A model generated the notes under the pieces. The model worked only from the letters and a program-made list of their open reading frames with translations, searched no databases and was not told the DNA's origin. From Deltaproteobacteria bacterium (GTDB lineage Bacteria > Myxococcota_A > Polyangia > Polyangiales > Polyangiaceae): a stretch of 64,000 bases of DNA. The position numbers and the translations under genes were made by a program. Below are positions 1 to 6,867 of the stretch, piece after piece (within the stretch, counting starts at the first letter, position 1; the number at the start of each line of letters is the position of its first letter). Where the stretch lies: the NCBI GenBank assembly GCA_016218915.1, contig JACRCQ010000041.1:1-64000 (forward strand), written 5' to 3'.

Positions 1-176
1 AGCGGGAACCGCTTCGATTTCCCTACCCCCTCCGCCGCCCGACCGCTTGGACTCCCCGGGTTTGCATCGATGAATCGGCGGGCGTGCGGAGGGGGTGCCG
101 AGCGAAGCGAGGCGGGGGAGGTGATCAAAAAGTTCGTCAACTGAGTATTAAGACGCCCTCTGTAGCCTGGAGCCTC
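1..176. other. window-edge non-coding stretch
   Basis: No convincing gene. A plus-strand frame is open from base 1 to a TGA near base 141, but its translation is short, Arg/Gly-rich and resembles no family I recognise. It could be the last codons of a gene that starts outside the window. The stretch ends in the 3' flank of the minus-strand esterase gene. Confidence 0.3.
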
Positions 177-1145
177 TCAAGGCTTGGGATGGGCGAACAG
201 AAAAGAAGCGTACTGGTGTATCGCCCGCTCCCCTGTGCCGACCGAGTGCTTCTTGGCCTTGCGGGTCCACAGATCCACAGCCCCGCGCTCGCAGCCGTTG
301 TAGCGTTCTACGGAAGTCTCCGAGCCAGCCAGGTCGTCGTCGAGATGCACGGGCGGCATGGGCGACGTGTTGGGGCCGCACCCATTGCGCTTTGCCCAGT
401 CCGCTGCGGTCTGCCGGAATCCTGGATGCTCCGGCGCATCTGCGCTCCACTTCACGCGCCCACCCGCGTACGGCACCGTCTGATCGCCTTCCCCATGCAC
501 GAGCAGGATCGAGATGCGTCCCTTGGGGCTGCACTTGCTCGCATCAGCCCAGCCAGCGCCCCCGATGCTCACCACGGCTGCCACCAGATCGGCGAGATCG
601 CACGCCGCCCGCTGCGCCATGAACCCGCCGTTGTCGTAGCCCAGGACATAGATCCTCTTGGGATCGATTCGCGCCTTGGAGCTTGCGTCCTTGATGACCG
701 CACGCAGGTAGGCCACATCGTCGACTGCGGCATTGTCGAAGTTGCAGCACACGTCGGTGGCATTCCAGAAGCGCTTGCCCTTTGAATCCGCGGTTCCATC
801 GGGGAATGCAGCCACGAATCGCTCGGTATCCGATGCGGCATCGACTTTCGTCTTGTCCGCGAACCAGGTCGGAACTGCCCCGTAGCCGTGCAGGAACACG
901 ATGAGCGGAAGCGCCTTGGCCGGATCGGCGCCTTTGGGAGTGCGCAGCCGATACGGGCGTTTGGAGATCAGCTCCGCCTCCGTGGCCGAAGGGGGCGAAG
1001 CCGACGTCGCCACGACCGGAATCGATGCAGCAGCCGAGGGCTCCGCCGAAGCAGCGCCTGCGTCCTGCGTCGCAGTGAGCTTGGATTGCGTGCAAGCGCC
1101 CAGCAGCGCGATGAGACCAGCGAAGGCGAAGATTCTGGATCGCAT
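177..1145 (-). CDS. PHB-depolymerase/LpqC-like alpha/beta-hydrolase lipoprotein with Asp at the nucleophile position
   Basis: Predicted exported lipoprotein of 322 residues. The start chosen gives MRSRIF, a hydrophobic segment and the lipobox LLGAC; upstream ATGs at 1193 and 1208 are possible but would bury the signal peptide. The body follows the secreted poly(3-hydroxybutyrate) depolymerase/feruloyl-esterase-like fold: an oxyanion-loop strand with FLHGYG, a PDG loop, then YVLGYDNGGFMAQ where the family has GxSxGG. The nucleophile position (about residue 171) is therefore Asp (GAC), not Ser. The acid loop HGEGDQTVPYAGG and a late His (KKHSVG) look retained. Asp nucleophiles occur in dehalogenases and epoxide hydrolases of the same superfold, so it could have a different chemistry or be catalytically dead. 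It lies downstream of and co-directional with the methyltransferase gene after about 107 bp. Confidence 0.8.
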   Translation of the reverse strand: MRSRIFAFAGLIALLGACTQSKLTATQDAGAASAEPSAAASIPVVATSASPPSATEAELISKRPYRLRTPKGADPAKALPLIVFLHGYGAVPTWFADKTKVDAASDTERFVAAFPDGTADSKGKRFWNATDVCCNFDNAAVDDVAYLRAVIKDASSKARIDPKRIYVLGYDNGGFMAQRAACDLADLVAAVVSIGGAGWADASKCSPKGRISILLVHGEGDQTVPYAGGRVKWSADAPEHPGFRQTAADWAKRNGCGPNTSPMPPVHLDDDLAGSETSVERYNGCERGAVDLWTRKAKKHSVGTGERAIHQYASFLFAHPKP

Positions 1146-1252
1146 GGGTGGAACCGAAGAGCTCGCAGGGGATGTCAGCCGGGAATCCGTCATGGAGCCC
1201 CATGGCAACCCGGTGCGTGCGCCGCGTCAAGAACTTCCCGGGATTGCGTCTG

Positions 1253-2719
1253 TCATGACCCAAGCTCGATCCTGGGAAGGGGCTCCGCACCCCAGCGGGA
1301 AGCTTCCTCTCGCAGGATCTCGTGCAGGGCGCGCGATTGCGATTCGGTGAGCGCGGACTTCGACGGCAGCTTCCGACGCCGCTCTGCGTCCGCAGCGGCA
1401 CGCTCGTGCGCCCACTTGCCTCCTGCCGCCTCCCAGTCTCCGTAGCTTCCGCGATCGATCACCGCCGATGGGATCATCAGCTCGCCACGCCAGTGCTTGC
1501 GCGTGTGTGGATGGCCGAGCAGAGACCCGCTCTTGACCAGATCAGCCATCAACGCGACAGGATCGTCGGCGCTCACGCGGATCCCGCTCGCCAACCGCAG
1601 CGCCATGGCGCACGCTTCGTGGTCGAGCACCAGCTTCTCGAGGGATTGGGTGAGAACGAAGTCCAGCATGCCGGGGCCGGACACCAGATTGATGCCTGCC
1701 AGGGCTGCGAGCACGGCGCCGCTGGCGGTCTCCATGCCCGATTGGTAGTCCGGGACCTTGGCATCCGACAGCGCGAGATAGCCATGCGTGGGAAGACCGA
1801 GGTGCCGCCCCACCTGCGCCGCGCCTATGTCGATCAGCATCGTCTCCGCAGCGCCCATCGGCGTCGTTCCCTGTCGCATGTCGAAGGCGGAAGGCGCCCC
1901 GCCGTACAGCACCGGAGAGCCTTTGCCCGCAAGCTGGTGGAGCACCACGCCAGACAGGTTCTCCGCACAATGCTGGACCACAGCCTCGCGCAAGGTCACG
2001 GGTGAAGCCGCTCCGGTCAAGGGCATCGACACGAGGGTTGCCGGCACGCGGGCACGCGCGCAATCCATCAAGGCTTGCGCCGTGAGATCGCTCCACTTGA
2101 GCGGCGGGCTCGGACAGCAATCGAAGATTGCCAGCGGCTTGTCTGCCAGCTCTGCGGCTCCCCCGCGTACCGCCACCAGCATCGCAAGCATCGGCGCAAA
2201 CCCGTCCTTGCGAAACGTCCCGGTGACGACGGGCTTCGCGCACGCGTGCAGCGCCACCGCAAGCCTCCAGCGATCCGCCAGCTCGCGCGGGACGTCCGAC
2301 GGGCTGAGGGCCGTGGACTGGGCGGCGTAGTGCGGCAGCCCCTCCACGAGCTGCGCAATCGCAACGAGGTCCGCTGTGGTCGCATCCCGCCTTCGATGGG
2401 TCGCTGCATCGAGCATGTGCAGACCGCACGATCCAGGATCGAAGTGCACGCGGCTGCCCCCAAGGTCGAGCGCGAGCTGGCCGGCTCGATCGAACAGCTG
2501 CACCGCGTGAGGAGCCGACGCCAACGCGTCGCGAACCAGTCGCTCGGGGATCAGCAGGCGATCGCCGGATGAAGACGCGCCTGCATCGAGCAGCAGGTGG
2601 CTGGCCTCCTGGTTCTCCACGAGCACGCCGACGGTCCAGAGGACCCTGCACGCCTCCGAGACGATCCTTTCCACGTCGGACGCAGCGAGCAGCTCGAAGA
2701 GCGGTGCGCGATCGCTCAT
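1253..2719 (-). CDS. trimethylamine methyltransferase (MttB) family protein, non-pyrrolysine
   Basis: 488-residue member of the MttB superfamily (COG5598), which transfers a methyl group from a quaternary or tertiary amine to the cobalt of a partner corrinoid protein. Family features seen are the N-terminal helical part with VGVLVENQEA, a TIM-barrel body with YGGAPSAFDMRQGTTPMGA, the METASGAVLAALAGIN segment and GPGMLDFVLTQS. The frame is uninterrupted, so there is no in-frame amber codon for pyrrolysine. That makes it an MtgB-like (glycine-betaine-type) member rather than a true trimethylamine enzyme; the substrate cannot be read from sequence. The ATG overlaps the stop of the upstream corrinoid protein gene by 4 nt (ATGA), with AAGGTG just upstream, so translation is coupled. 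Cytoplasmic. Confidence 0.9.
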   Translation of the reverse strand: MSDRAPLFELLAASDVERIVSEACRVLWTVGVLVENQEASHLLLDAGASSSGDRLLIPERLVRDALASAPHAVQLFDRAGQLALDLGGSRVHFDPGSCGLHMLDAATHRRRDATTADLVAIAQLVEGLPHYAAQSTALSPSDVPRELADRWRLAVALHACAKPVVTGTFRKDGFAPMLAMLVAVRGGAAELADKPLAIFDCCPSPPLKWSDLTAQALMDCARARVPATLVSMPLTGAASPVTLREAVVQHCAENLSGVVLHQLAGKGSPVLYGGAPSAFDMRQGTTPMGAAETMLIDIGAAQVGRHLGLPTHGYLALSDAKVPDYQSGMETASGAVLAALAGINLVSGPGMLDFVLTQSLEKLVLDHEACAMALRLASGIRVSADDPVALMADLVKSGSLLGHPHTRKHWRGELMIPSAVIDRGSYGDWEAAGGKWAHERAAADAERRRKLPSKSALTESQSRALHEILREEASRWGAEPLPRIELGS

Positions 2720-3366
2720 GGCAGCACCTTGCCCTGGACGAGGGACTGGGCGACCTGCACGGCACGGATCGCGTTGTCGGCGAAGTGAGCGCCGATCTCC
2801 CGCGCCCAGGCGTCGCTGGCTGGTGCGCCGCCGACGAGCACGTGGGGCGAGAGCCCCGCAGAAGCCAGGGCGCGCACGAGGTCACGCTGCACGCCCATCG
2901 TGGTCGTGAGAAGTGCAGAGGCTGCCACGATGTCGGCGCCCACTTGCTTTGCCCGGTCCACGAAGGATTCCACTGCAACGTCGCACCCGAGATCGTGCAC
3001 CTCGAACCCGTTGGCAGCGAGCATCGTCGCCACCAGCGACTTGCCGATGTCGTGCATGTCGCCGCGGACTGTGCCGATCACCACGCGTGCTTCGCGTCGT
3101 GCGCTGCTCGCGCGGCTTGCCATGGCGGGCTGCAGCACTGCCATGGCGCCCTTCATGGCCTCTGCGCCCTGCACCAGCTCGGGCAGGAAGTACTCTCCCT
3201 GCTCCCACAGCTCGCCGACGGCGCGGATTCCTTCTGCAAATCCCTGCTCGACGACGGACAGCAGATCGTGGCCCTGCTGGACCGAGCGCTCGGCCAGGGC
3301 CTTGGCAGCTGCCACATCGCCCTGCACGACCGAGTCCTTCATCGCTTGAAAGTTCGGCGCATCCAT
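2716..3366 (-). CDS. methyltransferase corrinoid (B12-binding) protein
   Basis: 216-residue cobalamin-binding protein of the MtbC/MtmC/MttC type. Residues 1-90 form the helical cap domain and residues about 92-216 the Rossmann-like B12 domain. The cobalt-ligand motif is visible as D103-M-H105-D-I-G108 (GDMHDIGKS), followed by the SALLTTTMG and VLVGGAPAS loops that cradle the nucleotide tail. The start at 3366 is supported by GAGGAG just upstream; a longer frame to 3429 lacks that support and adds a non-family tail. The gene is first in a two-gene operon with the MttB-type enzyme, its expected methyl donor protein. No RamA-like reductive activase or second methyltransferase lies within the window, so these must be encoded elsewhere. 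Confidence 0.92.
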   Translation of the reverse strand: MDAPNFQAMKDSVVQGDVAAAKALAERSVQQGHDLLSVVEQGFAEGIRAVGELWEQGEYFLPELVQGAEAMKGAMAVLQPAMASRASSARREARVVIGTVRGDMHDIGKSLVATMLAANGFEVHDLGCDVAVESFVDRAKQVGADIVAASALLTTTMGVQRDLVRALASAGLSPHVLVGGAPASDAWAREIGAHFADNAIRAVQVAQSLVQGKVLP

Positions 3367-3451
3367 GGAGCTCCTCACGCGTTGCCCGCAGCCTACCAGC
3401 CTGCCGGGCCCGGTTGATCGGAATCGCACCGGGGAGCCCCCGGAAGTCGGC

Positions 3452-3457
3452 TATACT
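3452..3457 (+). promoter_or_regulatory. possible -10 element (TATACT)
   Basis: TATACT lies 6 nt before the ATG at 3464 in the 97-bp gap between divergent genes. I see no convincing -35 at the right spacing, and the short distance would imply a nearly leaderless transcript. This is a weak call on sequence match alone. Confidence 0.2.
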
Positions 3458-3463
3458 CGAGCG

Positions 3464-4198
3464 ATGCGCCCCATCCGAGCTTGCTGTCTGCTCGCTGTGC
3501 TCCTGGCTCCTGCGTCCGTGTGGGCGCAGCAACCGGCCCCACCTCAGCAGCCCCCTGCCGTGCAGCCGTACCCGCCGTACGGGCAAGCTACTCCTGGCTA
3601 CGGCACCCCTCCGGTGTACGGGGCTCCTCCCGGATATGGTGTGCCTCCTGCCTACGGACAACCGCAGGGCGGCTACCCCCCGCCTGCCGGAGGCTACGTA
3701 TACCCGCCGCCTGTCTACGCCTATCCGCAAGGGCAAGCGCAACCGCCTCCCACCAAGGCCTATCGCGAAGGAGACCCGGTCCCGGCCGGCTACCATCTGG
3801 AGGAGCACCCCCGCAAGGGACTGGTCACGGCCGGCTACATCGTTGTCGGGATCCCCTGGGGCATGGGCCTTCTGGTCGCGAGCGCCGGCAACTTCGCGAA
3901 CAGCTCCGGCTGGCTCGCCGTGCCCGTCGCAGGTCCGTGGATCACCATGGGACAGCGCCACTCCTCGTGCAGCAACGACTCGGACCGAAGCGCCAAGGCA
4001 GGGCTCGAGTGCGTGGGCGACGTCTTCGTCGTGATGACCCTGATCATGGATGGGATCATGCAGGCGACCGGCGGCATCCTGCTCACAATCGGGTATACGG
4101 CGACCAAGACCACGCTGGTTCGCGACGATCAAGCGTTCAGGGTCACTCCCATGCAGATAGGCTCCGGCTACGGGTTCGGGGCTGTGGGCGCTTTCTGA
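3464..4198 (+). CDS. exported Pro/Tyr-rich protein with C-terminal membrane segments
   Basis: 244-residue protein of unknown function. It starts with a cleavable signal peptide (MRPIRACC, hydrophobic core, SVWAQ). Residues about 22-90 are a low-complexity Pro/Tyr/Gly linker with PPYGQ, PGYG and PPVYG repeats. The C-terminal part is conserved-looking, with a HLEEHPRKGLVTAGY strand followed by two hydrophobic segments (GMGLLVASAG and an MQATGGILLTIGY region). This signal-peptide, linker, two-membrane-segment layout recurs in myxobacterial envelope proteins of unknown role. The start at 3464 was chosen because it begins the signal peptide; the frame upstream is not protein-like. It is divergent from the corrinoid operon and convergent with the next gene, with only 7 bp between stops. 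Confidence 0.7.
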   Translation: MRPIRACCLLAVLLAPASVWAQQPAPPQQPPAVQPYPPYGQATPGYGTPPVYGAPPGYGVPPAYGQPQGGYPPPAGGYVYPPPVYAYPQGQAQPPPTKAYREGDPVPAGYHLEEHPRKGLVTAGYIVVGIPWGMGLLVASAGNFANSSGWLAVPVAGPWITMGQRHSSCSNDSDRSAKAGLECVGDVFVVMTLIMDGIMQATGGILLTIGYTATKTTLVRDDQAFRVTPMQIGSGYGFGAVGAF

Positions 4199-4205
4199 GC
4201 AGCCT

Positions 4206-5744
4206 CTACGGCGTCAGCCCCCCGCATCCGTAGTACAGCTCGATCTTGCCGGTCTTGTCGTTCTTGAGCTGCGTGCAGGTCGTGGGACAGAACTGCACCT
4301 TGGTGGGCATGTTCGGATCGTCGTAGTACCACCCTCCCAAAGACCCGCAGGCTCCCTGCCCGGACACCCGGTCGAGGATGACCGCAGTCGTCGAGCCCCC
4401 TGGGGTGTAGGCCACCGAAGTCGTCGACGGATCGAGCACGCCAGCGTCAGGCTGGGGAAAGTCCACGGAGCAGGGGATCGCCTTGCCCTGGATTGCCTTC
4501 AGTGCAGTGAGAAACTGCTGCGGGCCGCCGGTCGCGTCATACGCCTGTCCCGTGCCTCCGCTCTTCGCGATCTCGGTCATGACATCGGTTGCCTTCGGGT
4601 CCACGTAGACTGCAAAGGTCTGGATGGGCGGATTGGCCTGGAAGTACTGCGCAGCAATCGCGCCGAGCCCGGCAGCGGATTCCACGGGGCAGTCACCGCA
4701 GCAAGGCGCTCCGTCACTGGCGATCAGCCCGACCACGACGTGATCCGGGTACAAGGCCTGCCTGGCCTGCGCCCCTTGCAGCAGTCCGGACAGCGCCTCC
4801 TGCGTGGGAGTGAACGCGCCGGTGGGGCTCGTCGCGTCGATCGCGGCTCCCAGAGCCGACGCCTTGCCCGGCAGCTCTCCCCAATCCACCAGCGGCGTGG
4901 AATAGGCCGCTCCCGTGCACCCTGGATTCGCCGGAGTCCACTCGTCGTTGAGCGGAAAGAACCGGAGCGCAGCTCGCATCCCTGCAGAATCGGGTGCCAC
5001 GAAGAAGCTCTTGAGCGCCTGGGACTGGCTCGTCCACTTGCCGTTGTTGTCCATCGACGCAGAGCGATCCGCCATGATGTAGATGTCGAGCGTCTTGAGC
5101 TGCGCGGCAAACGACTGGACGGCGCAACACTCCCCGGAGACGTCGCACTGGCCCATGGAGCACGACGTGCCCAGCGGCTTTGGCGTGGTTCCGCAGAGAT
5201 GGGAGCTGTTGCAGTATCCGCTCTTGCACGGGTCCCACGTTCCTGAGCAGTGGGCGTCCGTCAGGCAGCCGACGCACGCGCCGTCGAGGCAGTAGGGGAG
5301 CCCCGAGCACGGTTGGGCGCTTTGCTGCAATCCGTCCGGAGAGCACACGAACAATGTCTTTTCGTCGAGACATCCCAATGCCCCTGGAGCACAGACCTGG
5401 CAAACCCCTTGATCGGCGAGGCACGCGTAGGGACAGTTCTGCACAGGGTCATAGCCCGTCCCCGCGCTGTTGCACACCTGCAGGACCTTGCCCGTGCACA
5501 GGTGTACCCCTGGCGCGCATACCGTCGGGCCGTCGGGCGGCGTCACCTGATCCACAACCGGACCGTCGTGCAACGAGGCGTCCACGTCCACACCTGCATC
5601 GGCTCCGGGCGACCCGTCGGTGCCGATGCTGGCGTCCACCGTCGGCTCCTCGCTCCCATTCTCGACGTTGACCTTTCCCCCACACGCGCACAGCGGAAGA
5701 GCGCACGCGACGCCCAGACAAGCTGTCTCAAGAACTCTCTTCAT
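4206..5744 (-). CDS. Cys-rich lipoprotein with von Willebrand factor A domain
   Basis: 512-residue predicted lipoprotein (signal with LPLCAC lipobox). Residues about 25-75 are an acidic Asp/Gly/Val linker. Residues about 75-215 form a Cys-rich region with spacing such as CAPGVHLC and CSGTWDPC, typical of myxobacterial surface lipoproteins. A VWA domain follows with an intact MIDAS: D226-R-S-A-S, a downstream Thr in FTPTQEA and the Asp in IASDGAP. This predicts metal-dependent ligand or protein binding at the cell surface. The C-terminus has a short Cys-containing tail (CPTTCTQL, YYGCGG). It is transcribed divergently from the next lipoprotein gene across 111 bp. The ligand is unknown. Confidence 0.8.
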   Translation of the reverse strand: MKRVLETACLGVACALPLCACGGKVNVENGSEEPTVDASIGTDGSPGADAGVDVDASLHDGPVVDQVTPPDGPTVCAPGVHLCTGKVLQVCNSAGTGYDPVQNCPYACLADQGVCQVCAPGALGCLDEKTLFVCSPDGLQQSAQPCSGLPYCLDGACVGCLTDAHCSGTWDPCKSGYCNSSHLCGTTPKPLGTSCSMGQCDVSGECCAVQSFAAQLKTLDIYIMADRSASMDNNGKWTSQSQALKSFFVAPDSAGMRAALRFFPLNDEWTPANPGCTGAAYSTPLVDWGELPGKASALGAAIDATSPTGAFTPTQEALSGLLQGAQARQALYPDHVVVGLIASDGAPCCGDCPVESAAGLGAIAAQYFQANPPIQTFAVYVDPKATDVMTEIAKSGGTGQAYDATGGPQQFLTALKAIQGKAIPCSVDFPQPDAGVLDPSTTSVAYTPGGSTTAVILDRVSGQGACGSLGGWYYDDPNMPTKVQFCPTTCTQLKNDKTGKIELYYGCGGLTP

Positions 5745-5855
5745 CTCACGGCTCCCCTTGCGGACGTCTCAGTGTACACGCTGTGCAGGCAGTGCGCATG
5801 CGTGGATGGCCGTGCCCGCCATGGCAGAATCGTGCTACGGTTCCGGGCACCTGCC

Positions 5856-6836
5856 ATGAAACGCCACACGCTCGGCCTCTTTGCTGCAATCGTGACCGCT
5901 GCCCTTGCATCGGGTTGTTCCAGCTCGAACGACGGCGACACCCTTCAACCAGGCCAGGGCCCCAGCAAGTCCGGTGCGCGCCAGGGCAAGGCCGATGGAG
6001 TCGACGTATGCACGTCGAACGCTCTGCCGGCCGGTTGCGATCCCTGCAAGGAATTCGGATGGTACGGCGATGGGGTCTGCGATGCGGACCTGATCGACGC
6101 GCGCGTGTGCGCGGGTCCTGACCCGGACTGCAAGGAATCGTGCTGGGCGCAGCTCGCGTGGCTGCAGAAGGACGCGTACAAGGAGACCGCGGGAAGAAGC
6201 TCGGCCGCGTGGCCGCCGCACACCACCACGACCGTGCAAGTCCACTGCACAGGAGCCAACGGAGTCGACAGCGTGATCGCGGACGCGTTCATGGCGAACC
6301 ACGGGACCGAGCCCGGAGTCAAGGACGCGAACGGCGACGTGTTTCTGGTGGAGGTCAGGCGCTCGGCCAGGGTTTCGGGCTCGCGAGAGCAGCTGCTCTC
6401 ATGGGTGGAAGCCTACAAGACGTGCACGTGCGAGCCGGCAACCAAGTTCTTGAGCCTCGATGGGGCGCAAGACGACGTGATGAAGAAGGTCATGACCACA
6501 GTGGTGACCTACGTGCAGCAGCACCTGGTGTGCACGGCGCCCACGACCACGGATCAGATCGTGGGCTTGATGCAGGACAAGAGCTACGACGGGCTGCTGG
6601 CCGCGTTGAAGGATTGCGCCTGGGATGACGGGTCGAGCTGGGAGGCAGGGCTGCTGGCTGCATCGCAGACCGTGGTCAGCGAGCTGGGCGGCACGCTCGA
6701 CGAGTATCACGTGTGCAACAACGATGCGAAGCTGCAGGCTGCAGCGTGGGAATCCTTTGCGCGCGACGGCGCTGTGAAGGCATGCGACAACAGCCAGGCG
6801 GTATGCAAGGGGCCGAGCTTCCTGTACGAGCCTTGA
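5856..6836 (+). CDS. hypothetical lipoprotein
   Basis: 326-residue protein I do not recognise. The start at 5856 gives MKRHTLGLF, a hydrophobic core and the lipobox LASGC followed by a Ser/Asp/Gly linker. A Cys-bearing motif comes next (CDPCKEFGWYGDGVCDADL, then CAGPDPDCKESC), resembling the short calcium- or disulfide-stabilised modules that precede other domains in myxobacterial secreted proteins. The remainder is mixed alpha/beta with a few Cys (CTCEP, CAWDDG) and no known catalytic motif. The frame extends much further upstream, but that part is antisense to the neighbouring lipoprotein gene and is not protein-like. It converges with the PQQ-propeller gene after 31 bp. Confidence 0.65.
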   Translation: MKRHTLGLFAAIVTAALASGCSSSNDGDTLQPGQGPSKSGARQGKADGVDVCTSNALPAGCDPCKEFGWYGDGVCDADLIDARVCAGPDPDCKESCWAQLAWLQKDAYKETAGRSSAAWPPHTTTTVQVHCTGANGVDSVIADAFMANHGTEPGVKDANGDVFLVEVRRSARVSGSREQLLSWVEAYKTCTCEPATKFLSLDGAQDDVMKKVMTTVVTYVQQHLVCTAPTTTDQIVGLMQDKSYDGLLAALKDCAWDDGSSWEAGLLAASQTVVSELGGTLDEYHVCNNDAKLQAAAWESFARDGAVKACDNSQAVCKGPSFLYEP

Positions 6837-6867
6837 GGCCCGCAGCGCGTCCTGGGCAAGAGCGCGG

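Noticed and set aside
1253-2719. Pyrrolysine-containing trimethylamine methyltransferase
   Set aside because: The frame has no in-frame TAG and runs to normal family length, so it belongs to the non-pyrrolysine branch.
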